The position numbers and the translations under genes are program-made. DNA of 64,000 nt from a virus, in IMG/VR virus record IMGVR_UViG_3300023179_000009, positions 372,001-436,000 of that record. One strand, given 5' to 3'. Shown here piece after piece: positions 51,572 through 61,143 of this stretch (its first letter is position 1; every line of letters begins with the position of its first letter). The notes below the pieces were generated by a model. It did not search any database. It saw only the letters and a list, made by a program, of their open reading frames with translations, and had not been told where the DNA came from.

Positions 51572-52461
51572 TTTTTGGGTAAAGGAATATAGTCTTCTGG
51601 GTAAATGCCCTGCGGATTATTTCTATCTATAATAGGTAATTTTCTTGCCCAACTAGATCCAATTTCGTTTAGCCACCCAAATCCTTGTTGTTCGTTGATT
51701 TCTCTTAACACTTTTAATGGTGTAAACAAACCATTCCCGTTTCCTTGTATGTCAGTTGTCCCCCAGCATATTCCAACAAAAAAATCTTCTGACATTAAAC
51801 CGCCACCGGATCTTCCTGGTCTTGGGCTATTCTCTGTTGTTACTATATCTGGCCCTCTTTCGCCTAGATAACGAACATCGTAGTGGGCAACTTCTCTACC
51901 ACCATCGCAACCAAGAGAATGCAATCTCACGTTTGTGTTAAAGTTAAAATCTGGTGGGGATATTGGAAAGTAGTTTGGAACCCAATCTGGTTTAAATTTT
52001 ACTAAACTACAATCTCTGCCTCTATCATTAAAATAAAAAAGAACTTCGGCTTTGTATGATTTTGGTTTATCTAATTTAGTTTCATTGTGATACCAAGTTA
52101 TTACGTCGCAATTTAATTTTTTTTTGGCACCATCTTCGGCATTCATGTTCCCAGACCACAGGTGACCGCAAGATTGAACATAAGCATAATTTTCCTTTGT
52201 GTCATAAAAAATTATAGTTCCAGAGCCGGATGCGTTTTTGACCGATATTTTTATACTTACACATAACCATTTTTTAAATTTTTCATCTCTTTGATCTATC
52301 GGAACTCCGCCAATTGCCAAATGTGCATATGGGTCATCCCCAACAATTGGCATTGGCTCCACTGGCTTGGTTATTTTATTTTTTTCTAAATATTTAGTGA
52401 AAAATAGAAAAACCAAAGAGCTAAAAATTAAAAATAAAAAAAATAAAATTTTTTTAGTCAT
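51568..52461 (-). CDS. Membrane-anchored trypsin-like serine protease, 297 aa
   Basis: One N-terminal hydrophobic segment (5-21) follows a short basic start, then a linker with KNKITKPVEPMPIVG. The catalytic triad can be read as H100 (VQSCGHLW), D150 (RGRDCSLVKF) and S218 (RPGRSGGGLM). GSGTIIFYD ahead of the His and the GxSGGxx segment are typical of chymotrypsin/DegP-type proteases. No PDZ domain. The anchor predicts a catalytic domain outside the cytoplasm. Same design as the M14 and M28 enzymes in this window. CATAAATT lies upstream on the coding strand. Confidence 0.8.
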   Translation of the reverse strand: MTKKILFFLFLIFSSLVFLFFTKYLEKNKITKPVEPMPIVGDDPYAHLAIGGVPIDQRDEKFKKWLCVSIKISVKNASGSGTIIFYDTKENYAYVQSCGHLWSGNMNAEDGAKKKLNCDVITWYHNETKLDKPKSYKAEVLFYFNDRGRDCSLVKFKPDWVPNYFPISPPDFNFNTNVRLHSLGCDGGREVAHYDVRYLGERGPDIVTTENSPRPGRSGGGLMSEDFFVGICWGTTDIQGNGNGLFTPLKVLREINEQQGFGWLNEIGSSWARKLPIIDRNNPQGIYPEDYIPLPKN

Positions 52462-52484
52462 TCGTTCCTTTACTATATTAATTT

Positions 52485-52907
52485 ATGCTTAAACTAACAA
52501 TTAATCACAATATTTATGTTTCGAGAGAACAATCTTATCTCCTTCATCAAGGAAAAGAAGTAACAACAATAGGTGCTAGTGTCCCTGTGTGGTTTTATAA
52601 TAAAGTTTCTTCTGAGCCTGCGATAGAAGTTTTTTGTAAATATTATATAAAAAACCCTAAAAAAGAAGTGCCCATAAAAATTTTAGAGGATGGTTACGAA
52701 ATAAACTTGCCTTTTCAAGAAAAGTCTATTGATGGTAAAGAAATTTCTTCAAAAAGTCTTCTGGATATATGCGACGGAGGATCTGAGTTTTTGAATTACA
52801 GAGAACTAAACAAAGTTTTAGTAAAAGATAAAACTTTGAGTATTATGCATTATATAACAATAAATAGACTAGAAAAAATAGAAGAAACTTTTAATCAAGG
52901 TTTTTAA
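52485..52907 (+). CDS. Hypothetical protein, 140 aa
   Basis: Small strand-rich protein beginning MLKLTINHNIYVSREQSYLL, no family recognised. No signal peptide. Divergent from the serine protease, with a gap of 23 bases. Nothing in the sequence shows a function. Confidence 0.6.
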   Translation: MLKLTINHNIYVSREQSYLLHQGKEVTTIGASVPVWFYNKVSSEPAIEVFCKYYIKNPKKEVPIKILEDGYEINLPFQEKSIDGKEISSKSLLDICDGGSEFLNYRELNKVLVKDKTLSIMHYITINRLEKIEETFNQGF

Positions 52908-52932
52908 CTAATTTCTTTTAAGGCTTAGCATT

Positions 52933-53454
52933 TCATGGGCAATCACGTATTTGCATGCCAATTCTCAAAGTAACCGAATCGCCCACATTAAGCGATATCA
53001 CATCAGACAATACAGCAGTTGATATGAGCCTGTAGGTGTTTTGAACCTCTGCCGCTAAAAATAAATTGGATACCGGTCCCCAAGATCCTGCCGTGGATCT
53101 AAAGGCAACTATTGGGCTTGTTGCAACATAATGATCTTGAATAAAATTAATTGCAAAATCTCCCGAAGAGGATAATTCTGCTCTTTGATAACCTCCACCA
53201 AAAGGCTCTCCTATTAAATCATTCATCACATCATCTACATTGACTTGCTGTCTTCTGTCTAGTCCCAAATAATAGAAATTTGGAATAATAGTACTGTTTT
53301 TTCCACCCACAAAAGCCGCCTGTAAGAGAAATTGCTCTCCTTCTTGGTGTAAAATGTTTTTAATATTTTTTTCTTCCCAAAGAATATTTCCAAGATAATC
53401 CCTGTGTTGGATTTCTTGTATCTTCATTATTCCAGGCCAATTTTTGTTTTTCAT
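52933..53454 (-). CDS. Probable virion or tail-associated protein, 173 aa
   Basis: Strand-rich, with KNIKNILHQEGEQFLLQAAF near residue 30 and a C-terminal part ending in VTLRIGMQI. This layout (short IKN motif, helix, then strands) is that of many small phage tail proteins and is like the baseplate-region protein at 29811. AAAAGGA lies 10 bases upstream. Role not assigned. Confidence 0.55.
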   Translation of the reverse strand: MKNKNWPGIMKIQEIQHRDYLGNILWEEKNIKNILHQEGEQFLLQAAFVGGKNSTIIPNFYYLGLDRRQQVNVDDVMNDLIGEPFGGGYQRAELSSSGDFAINFIQDHYVATSPIVAFRSTAGSWGPVSNLFLAAEVQNTYRLISTAVLSDVISLNVGDSVTLRIGMQIRDCP

Positions 53455-53504
53455 AAATTTTTATTATCCTTTTCTAGATATTATAGCAAATTTAAAAAAA
53501 TACT

Positions 53505-53705
53505 ATGAAATTTAAAAATTGGATCCAAAAAGAAAATCTTGCTGGTCCCGGTGGAGGGCCAAGTTTTTCTCCCGAAGATCAAGAGGCTTTAAACCTAAAC
53601 ATTTCAACAAGAGGGGCCGGAGCTTTTCCTAATTTTTCTCAAAAAATAAAGTTTATGTCGAAAAATAAAAACGAAAAGATACGACAAAAAAAGTTAATTT
53701 TTTAA
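53505..53705 (+). CDS. Small hypothetical protein, 66 aa
   Basis: Begins MKFKNWIQKENLAGPGGGPS, a short helix then a glycine-rich stretch, then basic end. The N-terminal MKxFKxWIxE-type helix recurs in several proteins of this phage (also 45179). No family recognised. Convergent with the poly-aspartate gene, 4 bases apart. Confidence 0.5.
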   Translation: MKFKNWIQKENLAGPGGGPSFSPEDQEALNLNISTRGAGAFPNFSQKIKFMSKNKNEKIRQKKLIF

Positions 53706-53709
53706 ATTT

Positions 53710-54216
<507 letters not shown>

Positions 54217-54364
54217 TTTCTACTCCGGGTTAAAGGGACAAATGTTATATTAGAAAAAATTTTAAAATTTTGCAAATTTTTTCTAACTTAAAATTCAAAG
54301 TCTCAAAGTTGTAATCAATTTGAGAAAAAATATTTTATATAAATAAACTTATATGTCCATAGTC

Positions 54365-54667
54365 TTAAAAATAAATTTTATGTCTTAAAAAACAATCTTT
54401 TTTAAGATTGTTTTTGTTGATGGGACATATCTTTTTCTCAACAACTTGCACTTGTTTTCCAAATTGATCTTGTTTAAAAGTAACTATTGTTTGCAATTTA
54501 CCATATTTTTTTTGCCACAAATCTAAAGGAGAATCACCTAAGGCCAAAGATGGACTATTGCAGTTTGATTTTTGCTGGCAACAGCCGCAACCGCTATTGT
54601 TCTCGGGCTTTTTTCTTCTTTGATATTCTAGGGAAGATTTGCCGGGACTATAGTCAAAACAAGACAT
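54365..54667 (-). CDS. Small cysteine-containing protein, 100 aa
   Basis: The N-terminal half contains MSCFDYSPGKSS and a NSGCGCCQQKSNC cluster (six cysteines in 30 residues), possibly a metal site. The C-terminal half is basic. ATG at 54667 is chosen over 54679 because GAGG lies 8 bases upstream. No family recognised. A terminator-like hairpin overlaps the last codons. Confidence 0.6.
   Translation of the reverse strand: MSCFDYSPGKSSLEYQRRKKPENNSGCGCCQQKSNCNSPSLALGDSPLDLWQKKYGKLQTIVTFKQDQFGKQVQVVEKKICPINKNNLKKDCFLRHKIYF
54388..54415 (-). terminator. Terminator-like hairpin overlapping the 3' end of the 100-aa gene
   Basis: AAAAACAATCTT (54388-54399) pairs perfectly with AAGATTGTTTTT (54404-54415), four-base loop, flanked by A/T runs on both sides, so a U-run follows in either direction. 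It lies inside the coding region, about 25 bases before the stop codon. Confidence 0.5.
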
Positions 54668-54675
54668 TTTTAACC

Positions 54676-56121
54676 TCAAGAAATAAATTTTCTTTGTAAT
54701 TTTCCATTTACAATTTCAAAGGGAGCGTTTGCATTTTGGGAAACTTGATTTGTTTCTTTTAAATAGTTTAAAGCATCCATTGCACCCACTATGTCCTCTT
54801 CTTCGGTTGTTGATAGGGAGTCGTAAATATTATTGTTTAGATCATAAAGATAAATTTTTTCGTTTGGAATTTCTACTTCAACATCGTAAAGAAAATTTTG
54901 TTCGGATTGTGAGGAAATTATATAATCTTTTAATTTTATACTCAGGAGATTCGATTTTTTAACAAAAAATTCGTTATTTTCACATTTTGGAGCCGAAAGC
55001 ATTTTCACTTGTGTTGTTAATAAATTTCTTTTCTTAAAAATTTCTTGTATTTTATCTTGATATTTTCCATCCCCCAAGATCATGTCAGCCCACAGTATTG
55101 TTTTTGCTACTGATTGGTAAAATTTAGAGTTTAAAGGAGCGTGTTGCATTGCTTTTAAAACATATTTTAAAGAAATGTCTCTTGATTGTTTTAAAGACTC
55201 CAAACAATCTAAGGAATTTCTTTTGTCTTCGTATATCAAAACTATTAAATCATAAAAAGCACCCAAAAAGATACGACCAAAACTGTGGCACTCAGCCGCA
55301 ATATTATCATCTGTGTTCTCTGCTGGTAAAGAATTTGGATTAACATACTTAAAGTCATTTATTGCAGATCTTAAACAATCTTTATTTCTTCCGGAGTTGG
55401 GCTTCGACAACTTATAAACCGCTTGTCCAAATTGTTCGGCCAAATTTGATATTATGTTTGGCTTTTTCATGTCGCCATTCGTTTGATTAATCGCATATTC
55501 TAATATTTCTTGATGACTCATTATGTTTACAATCGCTATAAAATCAGCGAATGCTTCGTGCATTGACATTATTTCTAAAGACATGGCACTCCAAGTCTCT
55601 GGTCTATAGGCGTCAAGTATTGCGTGTCCTAATTCATGTGCCACAATATCGCTTGAATCGCAAGCAAATAAGGATCCGCCTATTTGTGGATTATTAATAT
55701 AAAAAAATCTCAAGGATTTACGGTCATAGTAAGCATTTAAGTCAACGCCAGCTCTTGGAAAAACTTGTAAAGAAGAAGCCCCAGGCCAGTTTGGTATTTT
55801 TTTATTTGTTTGAGAATTTACAACGTTTAGAGTATTTGAAATTGTAATATAGCAATTTGCTGCTTGTCCTTCCGCCGATATTCTATTATACCCGCCACCT
55901 TTGTATCCTATAATGTTAAAAAATGGAGCATTAGTTTGTTGAGGAGGTATAATTTTTTTTGTTAAAAGTGGAGTAGATGGGTCACTAATCAGGTAGTCTA
56001 CTGGTTTACTATTCGAAACATTTTCTTTTTTAATTATTTTTGTCTCAACCCTGCTTCTTAATATAGAAGAAAAATGTTTTTTAAGGTTAAAATAATTAAT
56101 AAATTTTTCAAATAAATACAT
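54676..56121 (-). CDS. HEXXH zinc metallopeptidase, thermolysin-like (gluzincin), 481 aa
   Basis: The active site HELGH (H162-E163-x-x-H166; IVAHELGHAILDAY) is followed 23 residues later by E189 (MSMHEAFADF), the HExxH...E arrangement of gluzincins such as thermolysin (M4). The upstream strand FFYINNPQIGG is also typical. Unlike the other three proteases here it has no signal peptide or anchor (starts MYLFEKFINYFNLKKHF) and no obvious propeptide. So it may act in the cytoplasm, be released at lysis, or ride in the virion. AAAGGAG lies before the ATG. Confidence 0.75.
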   Translation of the reverse strand: MYLFEKFINYFNLKKHFSSILRSRVETKIIKKENVSNSKPVDYLISDPSTPLLTKKIIPPQQTNAPFFNIIGYKGGGYNRISAEGQAANCYITISNTLNVVNSQTNKKIPNWPGASSLQVFPRAGVDLNAYYDRKSLRFFYINNPQIGGSLFACDSSDIVAHELGHAILDAYRPETWSAMSLEIMSMHEAFADFIAIVNIMSHQEILEYAINQTNGDMKKPNIISNLAEQFGQAVYKLSKPNSGRNKDCLRSAINDFKYVNPNSLPAENTDDNIAAECHSFGRIFLGAFYDLIVLIYEDKRNSLDCLESLKQSRDISLKYVLKAMQHAPLNSKFYQSVAKTILWADMILGDGKYQDKIQEIFKKRNLLTTQVKMLSAPKCENNEFFVKKSNLLSIKLKDYIISSQSEQNFLYDVEVEIPNEKIYLYDLNNNIYDSLSTTEEEDIVGAMDALNYLKETNQVSQNANAPFEIVNGKLQRKFIS

Positions 56122-56141
56122 AATCTAATTCTCCTTTTTTA

Positions 56142-56149
56142 TATTTATA
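56142..56149 (-). promoter_or_regulatory. Candidate late promoter TATAAATA (exact T4 late consensus)
   Basis: On the minus strand TATAAATA lies 20 bases ahead of the metallopeptidase start (56121). It is the exact T4 late promoter -10 element. Transcription would begin a few bases downstream and give a very short leader with AAAGGAG. Confidence 0.45.
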
Positions 56150-56166
56150 ATTACTAATATCCAGTT

Positions 56167-56739
56167 ATGGCGAATCATAAAGAAAACATAATACGTGAAA
56201 AAAGAACGCTTGAAGCAACAAAAAAAAATTTTATGGGGCCATCGGGTAAATTTGGAGTTATCTTGCAAGTTTTTGGAACCCCTGTCGTGAGACAAGGCTC
56301 TGGCTTGTATGAATCAAATTTACTGGAAGATTGCAATAAAATAGATAATGACCATAGCTATGAGTCAACAGCAAGCGGACAGGCTGGGCCATTGATTGAC
56401 AAAGGCGAAATTGGAAATTTAGATTTTGATTTTATTCAAAATGAGGGAGTCTTATTTGATGGATTAAGTAAAGGCGTGCATTTAGAAATTATTTATTGGC
56501 AATCTAGCAATCAATTAAAAGTCTCTTATAAAGGTCGTCTAGTTTATCTAGAAATAGCTGGCGAACTGGAGGGATACGTTCCTTTTGATGAATGGGAAAA
56601 TATAATTAACCGTTTATTTGAAATTTCTAAAAATAAATTAAAAGATAAAAATCTAATTAAAGAAAAAGAACAAAAAGAAACTATAAATAAAAATAAACTT
56701 AAATTTCTGGAAAATATTAAAAATAGATGGGGTATCTAA
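56167..56739 (+). CDS. Hypothetical protein, 190 aa
   Basis: Acidic N-terminal/middle domain with strands (FGVILQVFGTPVVRQ; VHLEIIYW) and a C-terminal K/E-rich helix. No family recognised and no membrane segment. No clear ribosome-binding site. Divergent from the metallopeptidase gene. Confidence 0.6.
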   Translation: MANHKENIIREKRTLEATKKNFMGPSGKFGVILQVFGTPVVRQGSGLYESNLLEDCNKIDNDHSYESTASGQAGPLIDKGEIGNLDFDFIQNEGVLFDGLSKGVHLEIIYWQSSNQLKVSYKGRLVYLEIAGELEGYVPFDEWENIINRLFEISKNKLKDKNLIKEKEQKETINKNKLKFLENIKNRWGI

Positions 56740-56756
56740 ATATTTAAAATTAAAAT

Positions 56757-56764
56757 CATAAATA
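56757..56764 (+). promoter_or_regulatory. Candidate late promoter CATAAATA
   Basis: CATAAATA lies 26 bases before the start at 56791. One base different from TATAAATA, and at the same distance as other candidates. Confidence 0.3.
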
Positions 56765-56790
56765 AGTTAAACCAAAAGGTAAGGTGAAAA

Positions 56791-57216
56791 ATGTCCGACA
56801 ACAATTCAGAGGATGTAAAAATTGAAGAATTTCAACTAGAGGATGGAAGGCGTGCTGAGAAGCATGTTGTTATAGATGAAAAGGGCGTTGAAGTTGAAGA
56901 GGTTTTTGCAGAGCAAAAACCTGTTCTGAAAATTGAAAAAAGAATTATTCGTGAATCAAAAAATATAGTAGTCAAAGAAATTCATCAAACTTTAAAGGAT
57001 GGAAACGTTGTTGATGAAAATGTTTTTGAAATTAGTCCAGAAGCTTTCAGTTTGACTAAAAAAGAAAAAGTCACAAAAAGTGTTGTAAAGGCTGTTGATT
57101 TAATTGAAGAAAAAGTTGAAAACAAGAATAAAACCAATAATATTGTAAATATTGTATTAGTATCATTGATAGTTTTACAAATTGTATTTTTATTGGGCTA
57201 TTTGCTTTGGAACTAA
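56791..57216 (+). CDS. Tail-anchored membrane protein, 141 aa
   Basis: Charged soluble part (about 1-115) with repeats of the form of strands (VKIEEFQLEDGRRAEKHVVI), then one hydrophobic C-terminal segment (about 119-140: IVNIVLVSLIVLQIVFLLGY). No signal peptide. It would sit in the inner membrane with its bulk in the cytoplasm. Followed by a strong terminator. No family recognised. Confidence 0.65.
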   Translation: MSDNNSEDVKIEEFQLEDGRRAEKHVVIDEKGVEVEEVFAEQKPVLKIEKRIIRESKNIVVKEIHQTLKDGNVVDENVFEISPEAFSLTKKEKVTKSVVKAVDLIEEKVENKNKTNNIVNIVLVSLIVLQIVFLLGYLLWN

Positions 57217-57222
57217 AAACAA

Positions 57223-57258
57223 AAAAAGCAAGCCTTTTTAGGGGCTTGCTTTTTGTTT
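57223..57258. terminator. Bidirectional intrinsic terminator
   Basis: AAAAAGCAAGCC (57223-57234) pairs with GGCTTGCTTTTT (57243-57254), loop of eight bases, followed by TGTTTTC. It separates the rightward 141-aa gene from the leftward gene ending at 57278. Confidence 0.8.
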
Positions 57259-57277
57259 TCAACAACGAACAAGTTGT

Positions 57278-57604
57278 TCAGTCAACAAACATGGCTGCGA
57301 TTGGGAATCTTTCCAAAGTAGTTGAAGTAACATTCTTTCTCTTGGCTTTTGCAGCAACCTTAAGCCTGCTGTAATCGTTCCATCTTGCAATTCTGTCTTT
57401 TCGATAACTCTTGATCTTTTTCCCAACTTCAGAAATTGTTCTTGACACATTTCCTTCTCTTAGCTCGTAACCCCTGATTTGTTCCTTTGTTTCTTCAACA
57501 ACTAAAACAGTTCTTCTTACAGGGTGACTGTGGTTGCCTTGGTAATAAAACTTTGCAACTGGCAGTCTCGAAACCGGCTCGTAAACTTTATTAACAGTCT
57601 TCAT
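57278..57604 (-). CDS. Hypothetical basic protein, WYL-like pattern, 108 aa
   Basis: Contains HPVRRTVLVVEETKEQIRGY and KIKSYRKDRIARWNDYSRL, a pattern (strand, E/D-rich turn, GYE strand, then SxRxDRI) that resembles WYL-type ligand or nucleic-acid-binding domains in miniature. I do not know the family. Start at 57604 chosen over 57637 because AAGGGA lies 8 bases upstream. Strongly basic, so nucleic acid binding is possible. Confidence 0.55.
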   Translation of the reverse strand: MKTVNKVYEPVSRLPVAKFYYQGNHSHPVRRTVLVVEETKEQIRGYELREGNVSRTISEVGKKIKSYRKDRIARWNDYSRLKVAAKAKRKNVTSTTLERFPIAAMFVD

Positions 57605-57681
57605 TGAAATCCCTTTTGTTAGTGTTAATGTCCACACGCTTTTGGCGATAAATCATTTTATATTAAAAAATAAATTATTTG

Positions 57682-58134
57682 TCAAACGCATTTTTCTTTA
57701 AGATATGGAAGTATGAATTGGTTAAGTTCCAATGCTGTTTTTTGGCTATCCTGCAATTGATCTTCGTAGAATAAGTGAACGTAAGATTCGTGAGCGTTAC
57801 CCGAATCAGTTGACGTTTCTCGTAATCTCACAGCATACAAGTTTGATACTTCTTGCTCCATTTCTTGAGCATATTTTAAAATTTCAAAAGGACAGGTCAG
57901 GTCTATGGGGAACGGGTTTGCTTCTTGTTGTGGGATGCCGCCTAATTGCACTATAAGACGAGCAAATTCCTCCACGTGCTTGTGTTCTTCAAATGATTCT
58001 TTAATCAAAAACTCAGAGAGTTCCTCTCTGTGGAGACCTTGGATCATTGTGCCTGCTTGCAGGTAAAAAAGCATATGCTTTCTTTCATTTTTTAAATCAT
58101 TTTGAAGCATCAAGATTAAATCGTCATTTTTCAT
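57682..58134 (-). CDS. Ferritin-like / bacterioferritin-like protein, 150 aa
   Basis: Four-helix layout of the ferritin-like family. E17 (KNERKHMLFYLQA), E50-x-x-H53 (FEEHKHVEEFARL) and acidic residues near 94 and 124 (YEDQLQDSQ) fit the di-iron site, with the ExxH pair that is standard in bacterioferritin. The last site residues deviate from the usual ExxH. Length is close to bacterioferritin (about 155). Iron storage, oxidation, or binding of DNA/oxidant defence are possible roles. Its ATG overlaps the M28 peptidase stop (ATGA), so they form one operon. Confidence 0.7.
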   Translation of the reverse strand: MKNDDLILMLQNDLKNERKHMLFYLQAGTMIQGLHREELSEFLIKESFEEHKHVEEFARLIVQLGGIPQQEANPFPIDLTCPFEILKYAQEMEQEVSNLYAVRLRETSTDSGNAHESYVHLFYEDQLQDSQKTALELNQFILPYLKEKCV

Positions 58135-59267
58135 TTTTGTTCCTTGTGATAATGATGATTGAATGGCATCTCTGGGTTGCCGTGATCATGATTGTAATCC
58201 ATTTGTTTAAATTTAGCAAAATTAAATTCGGGGGCAGATTTTGAATTGATAATATTTAAGCCCAACTCAAAAGCATATTTTGTAATTTGTTCTAACCCCT
58301 CATAATTAATTTTATCTGGTGTGTCGTCGGGGGTGTGATAATTAGAGTGAAGACCTGTGTGTAAAAAAGCTATTGGTATTTTTTTGTTGTAAAAAGAAGC
58401 ATGATCTGATCCCCCCGAGGTTCTTCCTGTAATTTTTTTTGCAAATTTGTATTTTTGATTTAAATCATTAATTATTCTACTGACATCGAAGGAACTATCA
58501 CCTTCTGAAAATCCAGCAAAATAATGCCCTTTATCCAAATAACCAACCATGTCTAAATTGATCATAAAAACATGTTTTTTTATATCGGGTTTTTCTTCTG
58601 GGAATAAAGGATTTTCACAATAGTGACGACTGCCAATCAGACCCATCTCTTCTGCTGAGTAGGCTTGAAAAACAACCGTTCTTTTAAGATCTTCTTTTAT
58701 TAAAGAAAACGCTTTTGCCAATTCTATCAAAGCCACTGTTCCAGATGCGTTATCGTCGGCACCTGGATGAACTTCTCTTCTATTTGGGGTTCTACTCATT
58801 GATGGCCCATAACCTATATGGTCCATGTGAGCGCCGATCACTACAATTTCATCCTTAACATTTTTGTCATTTCCTTTTATTATTGCATAAATGTTTTGGG
58901 TAAAGTCATCGCCCGATTCATTTTTTGGTCCGAAATTTGTTTTTCTTATAGAAAATTTTTGATAAAAAGTTTTTAATCCAAAACTTTCAAATTTCTTTTT
59001 TATGAACTCTGCGGCCATTATATTGCCTTTTTTGCCGCTCATTCTTCCTTCTAGTTCATTACTAGATAAATAATCTAAGTCTTGTTTAAGATTTTTTGAT
59101 GAAATTCCAGATATCGCTTGTTCAATTGTGTTTTTTGGTGTGTTATCTATTTTTTCAACTTTTGGTTCATTTGGTTTTATTGGTTTTTCTTTTTTATATT
59201 CAATCAATAGTATTGATACAAAGATGATTGTTGTTACGCAAAATAATATTGGTATTAATTTTTTCAT
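58131..59267 (-). CDS. Membrane-anchored M28-family aminopeptidase, 378 aa
   Basis: Single N-terminal hydrophobic segment (4-22), then a proline/lysine linker (KKEKPIKPNEPKVEKIDN) and an M28 catalytic domain. Zinc and catalytic residues: H147 and D149 (GAHMDHIG), D171 (GADDNASG), E206-E207 (SAEEMGL), D239 (INLDMVGY) and H311 (SNYHTPDD). All match the M28 di-zinc aminopeptidase pattern. It would act outside the cytoplasm. Same design as the M14 and serine proteases here; operon with the ferritin-like gene. Confidence 0.85.
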   Translation of the reverse strand: MKKLIPILFCVTTIIFVSILLIEYKKEKPIKPNEPKVEKIDNTPKNTIEQAISGISSKNLKQDLDYLSSNELEGRMSGKKGNIMAAEFIKKKFESFGLKTFYQKFSIRKTNFGPKNESGDDFTQNIYAIIKGNDKNVKDEIVVIGAHMDHIGYGPSMSRTPNRREVHPGADDNASGTVALIELAKAFSLIKEDLKRTVVFQAYSAEEMGLIGSRHYCENPLFPEEKPDIKKHVFMINLDMVGYLDKGHYFAGFSEGDSSFDVSRIINDLNQKYKFAKKITGRTSGGSDHASFYNKKIPIAFLHTGLHSNYHTPDDTPDKINYEGLEQITKYAFELGLNIINSKSAPEFNFAKFKQMDYNHDHGNPEMPFNHHYHKEQK

Positions 59268-59316
59268 TGTTTGCCTCTAACTAAATTATAGTGTTAAACT
59301 TTTAAATAGAAATTTT

Positions 59317-61143
59317 ATGGGTATAGCTGGGGAAAATATAGATCCCAACTGGAAGATCAAATATAAATCTCTAAAAGAATTTTATAAAAGTGAATATGAT
59401 TCAAAATATTTTACTTTTAACAAATATGAGTTAGAAATTGATCCGTTGGAAAGTTTTGAAGAAGTTGAAGCATATGACTTCAATAAACAAAAAAAAGAAT
59501 TGATGAAGTGTGCTTTGTCATTTTCTTATTTTTGTCACAAATACGTAAAAATTGCACATCCCAAACGAGGATTATTGCCATTTGTTTTGTACAACTACCA
59601 AAGAAGGTGTGTGCAAGAATATGAAAATCATCGATTCAATATATTATCAAAATTCAGACAGGGGGGACTTACAACCGTTACAGTTTTATGGTGCATGTGG
59701 CGATGTATGTTCAAATTAGATGAAACAATAATGGTTTTATCAAAATCTGATCGTGAGGCTATTGCAGCAGGTGAGATAGTTAAACGTGGACTCATAGAGT
59801 TGCCATCTTGGATGAGACCAGATATGGATAAGAATAATGACCATCAAAAATTATTCAATGAAACAGGTTGTAAATTATTTTTCTACACACCAGAGGCTGC
59901 TCGTGGTCGCTCTATTACATATCTTGTTTTGGACGAAGCAGCGTTTATTCCTCAGATGGAGAAACACTGGAAAGCCATGTTTCCCACCATAAGCACTGGT
60001 GGACATTGTATCACAATATCCACGGTTAACGGCGTGGGAAATTGGTATTATGATATTTTTCAAGGAGCAAAGAAAAAAGAAAATGATTTTCATGTAATCG
60101 AATTAGATTATTGGGAACACCCCGAATACAACGACGCCAACTGGGTCAAGGCAACACGAGCGCAACTCGGAGAAAAAGGATGGCTTCAAGAAGTTATGCG
60201 TGACTTTCTTGGTGCTGGAGATTCGTACATCCCGACAGATGTGATTGTGGATTTAGATTTGGTTACCCAGCAAATAGAGCCGATAAGAATGTTGTTTCCT
60301 CAATGGAACAATTTGGAAGAAGCTCGTGAACAGCGAATTACCGATATGGACTCTTGGACCAGGGGGGCCTTTCATATTTGGCGTGAGCCAATTGAAGGAA
60401 GAGACTACATAATGGGGATAGATTGCTCGGCCGGTTTAGGAGAAGACAATGACAACTCTGTTATACAAGTTATAGACGCCGTTACTTGCGAGCAAGTTGC
60501 TGAATTTTATTCCAACTTATGCCCACCTTATAACTTTGCTCAAGTTGTTGCAATGGTGGGGAGACTTTATAACAACGCTCAAATTGTTGTTGAAGACAAT
60601 GGCGGATATGGAACGAGTGTTTTGGAAAAATTACAACATGAATTTTTTTATGAAAATCTTTTTGAATCTTCTCAGGGAACTAACAAAAACCCAAAACCAG
60701 GAATTAAAACAACACATAGTAACCGACCTAAGTTTTTAGAAATGATTCAAACACGATTAGTTAACAAAAGCATGGCGATTAGATCGAGAAGGCTCGTTAA
60801 AGAGCTAAAGGGATTTATTTGGAACACAGCAACGAAACGTGCAGAGGCAACCAAGGGCTTTCACGACGATGCCATTATGGCCTTGTGCTTGGCTCTATAC
60901 GCAAAAGAGTCAAAAAATAGGGGCGTTCCCATGGGGTCTGCTGAGACCGGTGAATCCTATACAGAAACTTATAAAGCTGAAATTTATGAAGAAATAAAAA
61001 AAGAACTATCCAAAGACAGCCCGGATGATTGGATGGAATCTGGGGACGACTATCTTATGGGCAAAATAAACGATTCTGATGCTTCTTTGTATTATAAGTC
61101 CAAACGACCACAAGATGATTTACTTAAAGAATTCGGATGGTAG
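59317..61143 (+). CDS. Terminase large subunit, 608 aa
   Basis: ATPase and nuclease halves are both present. The P-loop region reads SKFRQGGLTT (111-120), Walker B YLVLDEAAF (201-209), with coupling-type TISTVNG (232-238). Nuclease acids: D368 (GIDCSAG), E425/D426 (IVVEDNGGYG), D516/D517 (KGFHDDAIMALCLAL). This is the T4 gp17 type that packages DNA into procapsids. The P-loop lacks the usual GK(S/T). No clear ribosome-binding site precedes the ATG, while AT-rich TTATAGTG lies upstream. It is followed by small genes and then the portal. Confidence 0.95.
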   Translation: MGIAGENIDPNWKIKYKSLKEFYKSEYDSKYFTFNKYELEIDPLESFEEVEAYDFNKQKKELMKCALSFSYFCHKYVKIAHPKRGLLPFVLYNYQRRCVQEYENHRFNILSKFRQGGLTTVTVLWCMWRCMFKLDETIMVLSKSDREAIAAGEIVKRGLIELPSWMRPDMDKNNDHQKLFNETGCKLFFYTPEAARGRSITYLVLDEAAFIPQMEKHWKAMFPTISTGGHCITISTVNGVGNWYYDIFQGAKKKENDFHVIELDYWEHPEYNDANWVKATRAQLGEKGWLQEVMRDFLGAGDSYIPTDVIVDLDLVTQQIEPIRMLFPQWNNLEEAREQRITDMDSWTRGAFHIWREPIEGRDYIMGIDCSAGLGEDNDNSVIQVIDAVTCEQVAEFYSNLCPPYNFAQVVAMVGRLYNNAQIVVEDNGGYGTSVLEKLQHEFFYENLFESSQGTNKNPKPGIKTTHSNRPKFLEMIQTRLVNKSMAIRSRRLVKELKGFIWNTATKRAEATKGFHDDAIMALCLALYAKESKNRGVPMGSAETGESYTETYKAEIYEEIKKELSKDSPDDWMESGDDYLMGKINDSDASLYYKSKRPQDDLLKEFGW

